Source of the DNA: Rheinheimera soli
GTDB lineage: Bacteria > Pseudomonadota > Gammaproteobacteria > Enterobacterales > Alteromonadaceae
Assembly: GCF_021290985.1 (NCBI RefSeq)
Contig: NZ_JAJOYU010000011.1
Location: forward strand, 1 to 64,000
DNA length: 64,000 bases
Direction: 5' to 3'
In this document: in pieces, positions 1-7,971 of the stretch
How the letters are laid out: each line of letters starts with the position of its first letter
Position numbering within the stretch: the stretch's first letter is position 1
Notes under the pieces: generated by a model
Told to the model about the DNA's origin: nothing
Database searches by the model: none
The model's input: the letters and a program-made list of their open reading frames with translations, nothing else
Position numbers and translations under genes: made by a program

Positions 1-9
1 ATTCGGTTT

Positions 10-84
10 GGACATTAAAACTTCAATTAGGGGGAAGGCCAAAGTTACAACTTAAAAGCCATCCGTTTGATTGCATTGTTGGAC
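10..84 (-). repeat. attC-like recombination site (cassette 3 end)
   Basis: On the minus strand, ten bases after the stop of the frameshifted cassette gene, there is a perfect RYYYAAC-type core (GTCCAAC, read at 84-78). It is followed by a CAATC-containing arm and, about 45 bases on, an ATTG arm that can pair with CAAT. The distal GTTRRRY core is not clean. I infer a folded recombination site of the integron attC kind from its position just behind a cassette-like gene and its imperfect dyad. It is the weakest part of the three-site series. Confidence 0.4.
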
Positions 85-93
85 TCTTAGTTA

Positions 94-467
94 TTACCTG
101 AATAAACCGCTGCAGACCCGGCACTGCCAATCCCCGCCGTATGAACCGGGAATATGCAATAAGCGAATTTCCTTACTTGTGGTGTCATAGCATGTGGAGC
201 AAAATGGCCCGTCGTGCTCGCCATTTTCGCCAACTTTGAAATATTTCCCCTCAATATATTTGAGCTCACTTTTTGTTTTTAATAATTTCTTTAATTCAGA
301 AATTTTCTCTGCATTTTCGGCAGCTTCAATTTGGCATCCGCAAGAGCGCTTATTAGCTCTGCCATTTGAAGTTTAATATGCGCATCATCTATTGCATCGG
401 TTGCAACTTTTAGAACTTTTGCTACATCCCATGCGGCTTTTAAACCACTTATGTATTCTGCAACCAT
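94..467 (-). pseudogene. frameshifted cassette gene, coiled-coil plus zinc-ribbon hypothetical protein
   Basis: The gene starts at ATG 467-465 behind AAAGGA and stops at TAA 96-94, but the reading frame shifts once near 326-334. The first part reads MVAEYISGLKAAWDVAK and on to LADA. After inserting one base in the GCC|AAA run it continues QIEAAENAEKISELKKLLK, then a C-terminal CSTC...CRVC pair typical of a small zinc ribbon. An alpha-helical N-terminus with a zinc-binding tail is a layout I recognise from uncharacterised phage and cassette proteins. A single missing C explains the break, so it is either a recent mutation or an assembly error. It lies in the same orientation as the next two cassette-like genes. 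No function can be assigned. Confidence 0.6.
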
Positions 468-486
468 TTCTGCGATTTCCTTTTTA

Positions 487-561
487 GCCTAAGGCTCTTG
501 AAAATGAGCGCGGTTCACAGCGTCTCGCAGCGAAAGCGCATTGTTGTTCTGTTTGTTATGC
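487..561 (-). repeat. attC-like recombination site (cassette 2 end)
   Basis: On the minus strand a GCATAAC core (561-555) lies 17 bases after the stop of the 579-1160 gene. The opposite end reads CTTAGGC (493-487), close to GTTAGGC but with the first G changed. GCATAAC pairs with GTTATAC, the first bases of the same cassette at 1189-1183, at six of seven positions, as expected for a cassette-borne core. This is inferred from pairing; the 487 end is degenerate. Confidence 0.4.
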
Positions 562-578
562 GCATAGATACATACAAA

Positions 579-1160
579 TTATGACCAGCGTAGCCTAATG
601 GTTTCTATGCTCTCTTCCTGATCGCCAAGTTTGTCCAGTAGCACGTATCTAAAAATGAGCTGTAACCCTTCATTTTTAGTAGAAACCAAATCCGTTATCT
701 CCGGAAAACTAATTTCAAAATCTAGGCTATCACTAGGACTTAGATGAACAGGGAAAGTGATCGGCAACTGTGGAACATTGCTCATACTTATTTTTGGCGG
801 TATATGTATAGAAAATATTTGTATTGAACTATGTTTGATAGCTTCTGAGCTAATTGACTCAATATAGATACCGTGAAGATATGCACTAGCTATCCTAATT
901 CTGACGCGATGTTGCTTCTGTGCTGCGTGGTAACAACTATCTATGACTTGGCAGAACACTCTCTTTCCTTTTTTTAGTCTAACGTACAAGTCTTTTCCCA
1001 CTTCATAGATCAGCTTTGCACCTCCGACCAAGGCTGCACCAGTCAACAAGCCTCCATCAGCATGGATTTGATTATGTGGTTCACCTTTTTCGTCTGTAGA
1101 AAGTTTAGCAATAACATCAACTGAAGATTTCCGAGCCTTCGTGCGATTCTTTGTGGTCAT
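579..1160 (-). CDS. hypothetical protein, integron-cassette-like
   Basis: The 193-residue protein has a basic N-terminus (MTTKNRTKARKSS), a short glycine/alanine-rich hydrophobic stretch at about 37-52 (GGLLTGAALVGGAKLIYEVG), a lysine-rich patch, and a C-terminal half rich in beta-strand residues. I do not recognise the family. The start at 1160 follows GAGGCGAAG, and the 5' leader is only about 20 bases from a GTTATAC core, the usual layout of a gene cassette. Both sides carry attC-like sites and the gene lies in the same direction as its two neighbours. The low G+C and lack of known relatives fit acquired cargo. The function is unknown; a small membrane-associated protein is possible. Confidence 0.65.
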   Translation of the reverse strand: MTTKNRTKARKSSVDVIAKLSTDEKGEPHNQIHADGGLLTGAALVGGAKLIYEVGKDLYVRLKKGKRVFCQVIDSCYHAAQKQHRVRIRIASAYLHGIYIESISSEAIKHSSIQIFSIHIPPKISMSNVPQLPITFPVHLSPSDSLDFEISFPEITDLVSTKNEGLQLIFRYVLLDKLGDQEESIETIRLRWS

Positions 1161-1182
1161 TTTCTTCGCCTCATACTAGGAC

Positions 1183-1257
1183 GTATAACGTTTGGTTAAG
1201 GGACGGGCCTTAATCCTTCCCAGTGAACGCAGAGAACGGTTTGAACCAGTTCTTATA
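1183..1257 (-). repeat. attC site of the GNAT cassette
   Basis: This is the best of the three sites. On the minus strand an L'' arm TGGTTCAA (1248-1241) pairs with an L' arm TTAACCA (1199-1193), leaving one extra C unpaired, as is known for attC. The outer core GTTATAC (1189-1183) fits GTTRRRY, and its partner near 1252-1258 has the sequence TTATAAG. The site starts immediately behind the GNAT stop codon and ends about 20 bases before the next start codon, as expected of a cassette junction. Confidence 0.6.
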
Positions 1258-1732
1258 AGCTTGTGCAGATTTTACGCAAATATTGATAAGCCTGTTCGTC
1301 GGAGTAGGCATCTTTATCGCATTTCACAGCAGCAGAAATTAACTTAGTAGCGATTTTGTTGGAGGCTTCATTAAAGGTTGAAACAATGGCTTCAAGATAA
1401 AATTCCTTTATTGATGATCGGCTTAGACCATGGGTAAGCTCTTCTATTGCTTCTTCCAGAATTTTTTTGCCTACTCCTTTATTACGCATTTTTTCTATAA
1501 CGGCATACCCAATTTGAAAGCATGGAGTCCCGCTCACTGGATCTGTTAGCACAAACAGGGCAATAGCTTGGACTTTGTTATCTTCAATTATTGCGTAGGT
1601 AAATCGTGGAGTATCATTTGGATGATCAAGCAAGACTCTGATACTTGGATGAAGCTCGCATTTCTGTAACTGGACAGTTCTGGCAATAAGTGCTTCTTGT
1701 AAGCCTATGAGCGATTCCATTGGGTCTATCAT
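1253..1732 (-). CDS. GNAT-family N-acetyltransferase (cassette gene)
   Basis: The protein has 159 residues if begun at ATG 1732 behind GGAG; an upstream ATG at 1762 is in frame but has no ribosome site. It shows the GNAT fold signature: a beta-strand ALFVLTDPVSG, then IGYAVIEKMRNKGVGKKILEE, which is motif A with the acetyl-CoA pyrophosphate loop (RNKGVGK), then helical segments and a late beta-strand (EFYLEAIVSTFNEAS). Such enzymes move an acetyl group from acetyl-CoA to an amine; the acceptor cannot be told. GNAT genes are common cargo of integrons. A GTTATGT core lies 22 bases before the start, and a clear attC follows the stop. Confidence 0.8.
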   Translation of the reverse strand: MIDPMESLIGLQEALIARTVQLQKCELHPSIRVLLDHPNDTPRFTYAIIEDNKVQAIALFVLTDPVSGTPCFQIGYAVIEKMRNKGVGKKILEEAIEELTHGLSRSSIKEFYLEAIVSTFNEASNKIATKLISAAVKCDKDAYSDEQAYQYLRKICTSL

Positions 1733-2121
1733 GTTTGATACTCCATCGATTGAACATAACATTTGTATATTGCACCAGCACGCTTTGCCGGGTTCTATCA
1801 GCTAACATGCCGCTGTTAATTATTTGATGCACAGAGTGTATTTCTAAAAGGCGTATCTATATTCAGGGAAAATCTTGCTGGCACGTTATTCCCATTTGGC
1901 TACCTGCTATTGACAGGCTTTGGCTTCGTAAGCCTCTAAATTAGATTGTTTTTCCTTCTTCAGCAACAAATAACTGTGCCATCCAAAGGTAAGCGTAGTT
2001 TCAGTTGATTAACGAGATTCTGGCACGCTCAGCGCGAAAAAAAACAGCCAAAGCAAAAGCTTTAGCTGAACCAGAGGAAGGCAAACCTCAACAGGGTGGA
2101 TAGAAATAGTGATTGGATAAT
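1733..2121. other. intergenic boundary between cassette region and core genes
   Basis: There is no complete gene here. The minus strand carries the GTTATGT core (1760-1754), preceded by ATACAAAT, which could be the recombination point that received the first cassette. On the plus strand an open tail with no start codon runs from 1999 to a TAG at 2101-2103. It reads QLINEILARSARKKTAKAKA, then an acidic and glutamine-rich end. This looks like the last 35 residues of a lost gene, but I cannot name it. No integrase gene was found in this stretch on either strand. Confidence 0.45.
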
Positions 2122-3270
2122 TTACTGAGCTAAAAAGGTTCTGATTTGTTCCGTTTTGCTCTGAATATTTAGTAGCCCGTCTAAATGCCCGGCCTGACCT
2201 GAAATTTCTTCATACAATGCATCAGGCATCTGAGCTTTACTTTGTTTTGCCATAGCCGGAGTCAGTAATAAATCTCCTGTGGCCGGCAACCAAAGAGTTT
2301 TGGCCTTCACGCTTTGTAGCTTTTTCTGCCAGTCGTCGCCCATACCAGCTCGCCATAATTGTGAAGCCCTGACCAGATACAACAACGAATTGGCGTCCAT
2401 TTGGGCTGAACGTTGTTTAGCCGCTTTCATTAACTGATCCCATGCTGGTAATTCTGCCTGAATATCCTGATGAATGGCTTTATCCAAAGCCGGGGCAGGG
2501 TAGCTTTGGTTAAATAAATCCGGGTGCAAGGCGTCCTGAATCACGTAAGCCAAAGCCCGGGTTAAACCTTGAGGTTGCTCTGTTAAGGGGTATGCACCTT
2601 TATGCCACTTTGGGTCCTGTTTAATTGGCTGAGCCCAGCGCTCCAGCCGTATCGCACTGAAACTGTCGATATAAGCTGTGCCTATCACTGGCAATAAACG
2701 TTCTACTTTATCCGGATAACTGACGGCCCATTCAATGGCCTGAAAAGAACCCATCGAAGGGCCAATCACCGCATAGAGTTTTTTAATACCGAGTTTATCC
2801 AGTAAGGCTTTTTGCACTTCGACAAAATCACGAATGGTAACGACTGGAAAACTCAGGCCATAAGCCTTACCTGTGTCGGGGTTGATGCTGGCAGGGCCTG
2901 TGGTGATCACGTCGGGTGAAAAGGCATTCAGGTTGGCCAGACTATCAACACTCAGAACATAAAATTTATTGGTATCTATGGCTTTACCCGGGCCAATAAT
3001 ACTATCCCAGTAGCCAGGTGCTGCGTCTGTAGCGCGGTATTTACCTGCAGCATGGGATGTGCCGGAAAAGAAATGAGTAATTAAAATGGCATTGGATTTA
3101 TCGGCATTCAGTTGGCCATAGGCTTCCCAGCCAGCTTTCACTTGTTTTAACACCACGCCACTTTGGGTGGTGAAGCGATCTAGTTCCAACTGCTGTTTTT
3201 GTACCAAAGGCAGCTCTGCTGCAGCGAAAAAACTGCTGAAGAGTAAAATAAATCCAAGCCATGACTTCAT
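2122..3270 (-). CDS. exported MetX-like alpha/beta hydrolase
   Basis: This 382-residue protein has a signal peptide (MKSWLGFILLFSSFFAAA) and a mature domain of the homoserine O-acetyltransferase (MetX) type alpha/beta hydrolase fold. The nucleophile elbow is GPSMGS (Ser172). Asp333 in ATGDLLLTP and His362 in AGHLDG complete the triad. MetX itself is cytoplasmic and makes methionine precursors. The signal peptide here argues instead for a periplasmic acyltransferase or esterase. It lies 27 bases behind the GntP permease, in the same direction, so the two probably form an operon whose promoter region holds the 17-bp palindrome. I infer that it splits an ester whose acid is taken up by the permease; the substrate is unknown. 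Confidence 0.8.
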   Translation of the reverse strand: MKSWLGFILLFSSFFAAAELPLVQKQQLELDRFTTQSGVVLKQVKAGWEAYGQLNADKSNAILITHFFSGTSHAAGKYRATDAAPGYWDSIIGPGKAIDTNKFYVLSVDSLANLNAFSPDVITTGPASINPDTGKAYGLSFPVVTIRDFVEVQKALLDKLGIKKLYAVIGPSMGSFQAIEWAVSYPDKVERLLPVIGTAYIDSFSAIRLERWAQPIKQDPKWHKGAYPLTEQPQGLTRALAYVIQDALHPDLFNQSYPAPALDKAIHQDIQAELPAWDQLMKAAKQRSAQMDANSLLYLVRASQLWRAGMGDDWQKKLQSVKAKTLWLPATGDLLLTPAMAKQSKAQMPDALYEEISGQAGHLDGLLNIQSKTEQIRTFLAQ

Positions 3271-3297
3271 TCGTTTTGTCCTTCTAAATGCCTTTGA

Positions 3298-4599
3298 TTA
3301 AAACCATTGGAACAGGAAAATAGCCATGATCACACCAAGCGTAGGCACCACTACTGTCACAGCAGCCACAGGCCAATAGGCATTTTGGTGGCTTTCACCA
3401 CAGATAGCACGAATGGTAGTGACCACATAACCATTGTGCGGCAGTGAGTCTAAAGCGCCGGATGAGATTGCAACCACGCGGTGCAGCTGTTCGGCATCCA
3501 CGCCTCGCTCTAAATACACAGGGGCTATTTCCGGCAAGGCGATGGCCTGACCACCAGAAGCTGAACCTGTTAAACCGGCAATAATACTGACGGCTACTGC
3601 AGCTCCTATCAGTTCAGAACCTGGTAAATGCGTCATGGTGTCTACCACAGCGGCAAAAGCCGGTGTTAACTTAGCGACAGAACCAAAACCCACTACTGCG
3701 GCTGTATTGCCTATGGCAATTAAAGCCCCCGTTGCGCCTTGATCTAAGGTTTGCCCCAAAGAGGTTAAGAACTTACGATTTAACAAATACAAAGTGGTGA
3801 CACCACCTGTCAGCGCCACGATCAAGGCAGCTTGTTGCATGGAATCGTGCAGCAGATAAGACAATATCAACACCACCAGCAAAGGTAAAATGCCCATCAT
3901 TGGATGAGGTAAAGCTTTGTCACCGACTACAGGGTCCGCTTCGCGACCTTCAAATTTTTCACCTTTGGCCATAGCGCTTTGGATCATCTTCATCAGCCAG
4001 CAGTAGCCAATAATAGCCATAAAAATAGCCACTATGATGCTGACTTCCCAGCCAGCATAAGGGCTGGTGCCCAGGTATTGAATAGGGATCCAGTTTTGAA
4101 TTTCCGGTGAGCCTGCTGATGTCATAGTAAAAGTGACAGAGCCTAAACCTAAAGTAGCCGGAATAAAGCGCCGTGGCAGGTTGGCGTCTTTAAATAAACT
4201 CACCGCCATGGGGTATGCGGAAAAAGCCACTACAAAAATACTGACACCACCATAAGTCAGCACAGCACAAGCCAGCACCACAGCCAAAACAGCTCTTTGT
4301 TTGCCTATACGTTTTACAATAGCAAGTGCCACTGCGTCAGCGGCTCCTGTGTGTTCCATCAGCTTGCCAAAAAGTGCACCCAATAAAAACATTAAAAACC
4401 AGCTGGAGACAAAACCAGCAAAACCTGACATATAGCCCTGCACAAAATTGGCCGGGTTGTCGGCCAGCCAAAATGGGATGCCATTAAATAAAGCGACAAA
4501 CAAAGCGCACAGCGGTGCCAGAATAAACAGATTCACGCCGCGCATTGTCAGTACTATCAATAACACCAGTCCCGCCAGTAAACCAAATAAACTCAGCAT
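3298..4599 (-). CDS. GntP-family permease, possibly for 3-hydroxybutyrate
   Basis: A 433-residue integral membrane protein with about 12 hydrophobic segments. Glycine/serine-rich loops typical of GntP transporters can be seen (TMTSAGSPEIQNW, TGSASGGQAIALPEIAP, SSGALDSLPHNGYV). The family takes up gluconate and related hydroxy acids with protons, and several members are linked to D-3-hydroxybutyrate uptake. I suggest a short-chain hydroxy acid because a 3-hydroxybutyrate dehydrogenase at 13.8 kb carries the same upstream palindrome. It is the first gene of a likely operon with the exported hydrolase and is divergent from a TonB receptor. The start at 4599 follows a weak ribosome site. Confidence 0.8.
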   Translation of the reverse strand: MLSLFGLLAGLVLLIVLTMRGVNLFILAPLCALFVALFNGIPFWLADNPANFVQGYMSGFAGFVSSWFLMFLLGALFGKLMEHTGAADAVALAIVKRIGKQRAVLAVVLACAVLTYGGVSIFVVAFSAYPMAVSLFKDANLPRRFIPATLGLGSVTFTMTSAGSPEIQNWIPIQYLGTSPYAGWEVSIIVAIFMAIIGYCWLMKMIQSAMAKGEKFEGREADPVVGDKALPHPMMGILPLLVVLILSYLLHDSMQQAALIVALTGGVTTLYLLNRKFLTSLGQTLDQGATGALIAIGNTAAVVGFGSVAKLTPAFAAVVDTMTHLPGSELIGAAVAVSIIAGLTGSASGGQAIALPEIAPVYLERGVDAEQLHRVVAISSGALDSLPHNGYVVTTIRAICGESHQNAYWPVAAVTVVVPTLGVIMAIFLFQWF

Positions 4600-4652
4600 A
4601 GAAACAACCTTGTATTTTTTTTTCAGTCTGGTGGAAAGTAAAGCTGCAAACC

Positions 4653-4669
4653 ATAGTACTAAGGTACAG
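4653..4669. promoter_or_regulatory. 17-bp palindromic operator candidate, copy 1
   Basis: The sequence ATAGTACTAAGGTACAG has a GTAC-N4-GTAC dyad. It lies 53 bases before the GntP permease start. An identical copy lies 65 bases further on. Confidence 0.6.
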
Positions 4670-4734
4670 TCTCTCAGATGCTGTTTTGGTTAATCCTTTT
4701 ATTTTCATTGGCTTGAGTGTAGTTTGTGGCGGGT

Positions 4735-4751
4735 ATAGTACTAAGGTACAG
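4735..4751. promoter_or_regulatory. 17-bp palindromic operator candidate, copy 2
   Basis: An exact second copy of ATAGTACTAAGGTACAG, 59 bases before the TonB receptor start. Two perfect copies 82 bases apart (start to start) in a divergent promoter suggest paired sites for a dimeric activator. The CrbR-like regulator encoded at 7199 is the natural candidate, by inference. Confidence 0.6.
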
Positions 4752-4810
4752 CTTAACATTTCAGCAGGACAGCCTAGAGTGGTACTGGACAAGTTAGCAG
4801 GAGAAGGCAC

Positions 4811-7114
4811 ATGGCCCATAACAATAAGAAGACGAAGACTGTATTCCAACCGACCTTATTAGCGCTGCTGGTAGGCTCAGCTTTATTTAATCCGGCTTTG
4901 GCAGAACAGGCCACCGACGACACGGCAGAACAAGAAGAAGCAACGCTGGAAGTCATCCAGGTAACGGCACGTAAAACCTCAGAAAATCTGCAGGATGTTC
5001 CTGTTGCTGTTACCTCATTAGGGGCAACAGATATCAGCGAACGTGGTTTATCTTCAGTGATTGAAGTTGCACAATTTTCACCTAATACCACCTTACAACA
5101 AAGCCGTGGTACCAATAGTACTCTGACAGCTTTTATCCGCGGCGTAGGTCAGGAAGACCCGCTCTGGGGTTATGAACCTGGTGTAGGTATTTATATTGAT
5201 GATGTGTATGTTGCCCGGCCACAAGGCGCTGTGCTGGACATTATGAATATTGAACGTATAGAAGTATTGCGTGGTCCGCAGGGCACCTTGTATGGCAAAA
5301 ACACTATAGGTGGTGCTGTTAAATACGTGACCAAAGCTATGTCTGGTGATGCGGAAATGGCAGTTGATCTTGGCATTGGCAGTTATAACCAGCGTGATGT
5401 CAAACTGACGGGGCAGTTGCCTCTGGTTGAAAACAAACTCTATTTAGGTGTGGGTTATGCCAATCTGCAGCGTGATGGTTTTGGTGAATTTTTAACTTCG
5501 GCTATTCCTGGTCAGGACACTGAAAACTACAACAAAGATTTGCAGGCCGCGCGTCTGACGTTGGAATACCGTCCTTCTGATGAGCTGTTTTTCCGTCTGA
5601 ATTATGACAAAACTGATGACAAGTCGAATTCCAAAGGCGGCTATCGTTTAGTACCAAGCTTGCTGACGAATGCTCCTGTTCCTGACAGTGTTTATGACTC
5701 TTACACCAGTTTACCGACCTGGAACAAAGTGGAAACTGAAGGCCTGAGTTTAACTGCTGACTGGATGCTGAGCGACAGCTTTACCTTTAAGTCTGTTACT
5801 TCTCAGCGCGAAAGTTATTCACCCACCAACATTGATTTTGATAATACGTCCGTTGTGATTTTTGACGTGCCTGCCATTTATGATGATGAGCAGTTTACGC
5901 AGGAATTCCAGCTGAATTACACAGGAGACAAACTGACGGCTGTGTCTGGCTTGTATTACTACACAGCTGACTCCTGTGGTGTGTTTGACGCTATTTTAGG
6001 TGAGTTCGGCCGGTCTCTAGGCCTGCCCGGTTTAACCCGCGAGGTCGGCGGCTGCAGCGACAGCGATAGTTTTGCGGCTTATTCACAAGGCTCTTACCAG
6101 TTGGATGACCAATGGTCTGTTACTGCGGGCTTACGTTATACCAAAGATGATAAAGCAGCTGTGGTACGTAATGGTCTGATTACGAGTAATGTGTATCCAG
6201 AGTCGGGTTGGGTGCCTGGTTATGTACGTCCTGACGGTTTAACTACGCCTGTGGTGCTGGATGACGAAGAAAGCTGGTCGAAACTGACGCCTAAACTGGG
6301 TGTGGAATTTAAACAAACAGATGATCTGATGTGGTTTGCCAGTTTTAGCCAGGGCTTTAAATCCGGTACTTTTAACCCACGTGCCACAACAGCTGAACCA
6401 GCTGCTGACCCTGAAACTGTCAACTCTTATGAGTTGGGTATGAAAAGTGACTGGAGCCGCACCGTTCGGGTGAATGCAACTTTGTTTATGCTCGACCACA
6501 AAGACCGTCAGTATATTTCAGTGATCCCTGATCCAAGCGATGCTTCAGTACTGAACCAGCGTTTAGGTAACGTAGGTCGTTCTGAAGCGACAGGTGCAGA
6601 GCTGGAATTCACCTGGGCGGCCAGTGCAGATCTTGAAATCTACGCAAATCTGGGTTTAATTGATGCTGAGTTTGAAGAAGCTATCAGCTTTACTCCGGCT
6701 GGACAGCCTGTGGATATTTCAGATCGTTTCTCCATTACCAATACTCCTGAAACTACGGGTAATATTGGCTTCACCTACACTACGGGTATGGCGAGCGGTG
6801 ATGTTATTTTGACGGGTAACTACAGCTACCGTAGTGATTATTCTCTGGTGGAACTGGATAACCTGCTAACTCAGGATAGCTATGGTTTAGTGAACTTAGG
6901 AGTAACCTGGTACAGCAATGACGGCCACTGGATTTTAGGCTTACATGGCAAAAATCTGACGGACGAAGAGTACTTAGTGGGTAACTACGCTTTTGTTACT
7001 CCTGACGAAACTCAGCCAAGTGGCTTTCAGCCGGGCTTAGGTGGAGACAATACCTTTATCGGCTACTACGGTTCACCACGGACAGTGACCTTAAACGTTG
7101 GTTATCGTTTCTAA
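4811..7114 (+). CDS. TonB-dependent outer-membrane receptor
   Basis: This 767-residue protein starts behind AGGAGAAGG. It has a signal peptide (to about residue 31, ...NPALAEQ), a TonB box-like segment (LEVIQVTARK), a plug domain (QDVPVAVTSL; RGPQGTLYGKNTIGGAV) and a beta-barrel ending in a typical C-terminal aromatic (NVGYRF). Such receptors bring substrates too large or scarce for porins across the outer membrane using TonB energy. It is divergent from the permease-hydrolase operon and followed by a CrbR-like regulator. I infer that it imports the ester or oligomer which that operon processes. An iron-chelate role cannot be excluded from sequence alone. Confidence 0.88.
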   Translation: MAHNNKKTKTVFQPTLLALLVGSALFNPALAEQATDDTAEQEEATLEVIQVTARKTSENLQDVPVAVTSLGATDISERGLSSVIEVAQFSPNTTLQQSRGTNSTLTAFIRGVGQEDPLWGYEPGVGIYIDDVYVARPQGAVLDIMNIERIEVLRGPQGTLYGKNTIGGAVKYVTKAMSGDAEMAVDLGIGSYNQRDVKLTGQLPLVENKLYLGVGYANLQRDGFGEFLTSAIPGQDTENYNKDLQAARLTLEYRPSDELFFRLNYDKTDDKSNSKGGYRLVPSLLTNAPVPDSVYDSYTSLPTWNKVETEGLSLTADWMLSDSFTFKSVTSQRESYSPTNIDFDNTSVVIFDVPAIYDDEQFTQEFQLNYTGDKLTAVSGLYYYTADSCGVFDAILGEFGRSLGLPGLTREVGGCSDSDSFAAYSQGSYQLDDQWSVTAGLRYTKDDKAAVVRNGLITSNVYPESGWVPGYVRPDGLTTPVVLDDEESWSKLTPKLGVEFKQTDDLMWFASFSQGFKSGTFNPRATTAEPAADPETVNSYELGMKSDWSRTVRVNATLFMLDHKDRQYISVIPDPSDASVLNQRLGNVGRSEATGAELEFTWAASADLEIYANLGLIDAEFEEAISFTPAGQPVDISDRFSITNTPETTGNIGFTYTTGMASGDVILTGNYSYRSDYSLVELDNLLTQDSYGLVNLGVTWYSNDGHWILGLHGKNLTDEEYLVGNYAFVTPDETQPSGFQPGLGGDNTFIGYYGSPRTVTLNVGYRF

Positions 7115-7134
7115 TCAATACGAAAAAACACTTG

Positions 7135-7152
7135 CCGGGGCGGAAGCCCCGG
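7135..7152 (+). terminator. hairpin after TonB receptor
   Basis: Perfect CCGGGGC/GCCCCGG stem with a GGAA loop, 20 bases after the receptor stop. No long T-run follows, so it may also only stabilise the mRNA end. Confidence 0.55.
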
Positions 7153-7198
7153 TTCAGTATGTTTAAAAGAGGTTTTAAAGAGTTGATACTGCGCTGTT

Positions 7199-7846
7199 AT
7201 GATTGCAATTATTGCTGATGATCATCCGTTATTCCGTGTCGCTCTGGCACAGGCTTCCCAACAAATTCTTGGCACTGATGCTGTGCTGCTGCAAGCCAAT
7301 AGCATGGCGCAGTTATGGGCTTTATTGCTGCAACACCCGGATACCGAACTGATCTTCCTGGATTTAAAATTGCCGGATGCTGAAGGTTTTGCCGGTTTAA
7401 CCTCACTTCGTACTGAATACCCTGATATTGCTATTTTAATGGTGTCTGCCATTGAAGATCCTGCTGTGATTAAACAAGCGTTGCAGCTGGGGGCTTCGGC
7501 TTATATTCCAAAATCTGCGCCACTGGATTTATTATCTGAAGCAGTGGCTCAAGTGGTAGCAGGGGAAACCTGGGTGCCAGCTGAGCTGGTGAACGATGTG
7601 GAAAAAGCCAGAGATCTGATTGATCAGGATTTTGCCCGCAGGCTGGAACAACTGACACCTCAGCAATTCCGCGTGCTGAAAATGATTGCCGACGGTTTAC
7701 TGAATAAACAAATTGCCTTTGAAATGCAGGTGCAGGAAACCACCATCAAACAGCATGTGTCGGCGATACTGCGAAAATTGAATGTGAACAATCGTACTTT
7801 GGCCGGCATTTTGTTTGAAAAGCTAAAGCTACCGGATGAGTTTTAA
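7199..7846 (+). CDS. crbR: NarL/LuxR-type response regulator, CrbR-like
   Basis: 215 residues. The receiver domain has the acidic pair in IIADDHPLF, the phospho-acceptor Asp55 (LIFLDLKLPDAEG) and the conserved Lys in YIPKSAP. A LuxR-type helix-turn-helix occupies about 148-205 (LTPQQFRVLKMIADGLLNKQIAFE, VQETTIKQHVSAIL). CrbR activates acetate and short-chain carbon use in Vibrio and Pseudomonas when phosphorylated by CrbS, a kinase fused to an SLC5 transporter. A CrbS-like protein is encoded at 10.2-13.7 kb, so I infer that the two are partners. The promoter is not obvious, and it could be cotranscribed with the upstream receptor gene. Confidence 0.8.
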   Translation: MIAIIADDHPLFRVALAQASQQILGTDAVLLQANSMAQLWALLLQHPDTELIFLDLKLPDAEGFAGLTSLRTEYPDIAILMVSAIEDPAVIKQALQLGASAYIPKSAPLDLLSEAVAQVVAGETWVPAELVNDVEKARDLIDQDFARRLEQLTPQQFRVLKMIADGLLNKQIAFEMQVQETTIKQHVSAILRKLNVNNRTLAGILFEKLKLPDEF

Positions 7847-7886
7847 TTTATCCCCCGTTATTCCTTGAGTGGTATTGAAATCGTAG

Positions 7887-7907
7887 GGGCGACCTTTATG
7901 GTCGCCC
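7887..7907. repeat. small palindromic hairpin
   Basis: GGGCGACC/GGTCGCCC with a TTTAT loop, preceded by GTA, between the regulator and the convergent GH19 gene. It resembles short dispersed palindromes of many genomes and has no T-run for termination. Confidence 0.5.
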
Positions 7908-7971
7908 GCTCAACCTATCTATTAATTGCAGAGAGCTGGGCGGGTATTTCAACCTAATGGACAGGCAGTGG

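Noticed and set aside
4484-5115. Open frames in the permease/receptor promoter region on the minus strand
   Set aside because: They run antisense into the TonB receptor and over the palindromes and have no ribosome site.
7887-7907. GGGCGACC hairpin as terminator for both convergent genes
   Set aside because: No T-run on either strand; kept only as a small palindromic repeat.
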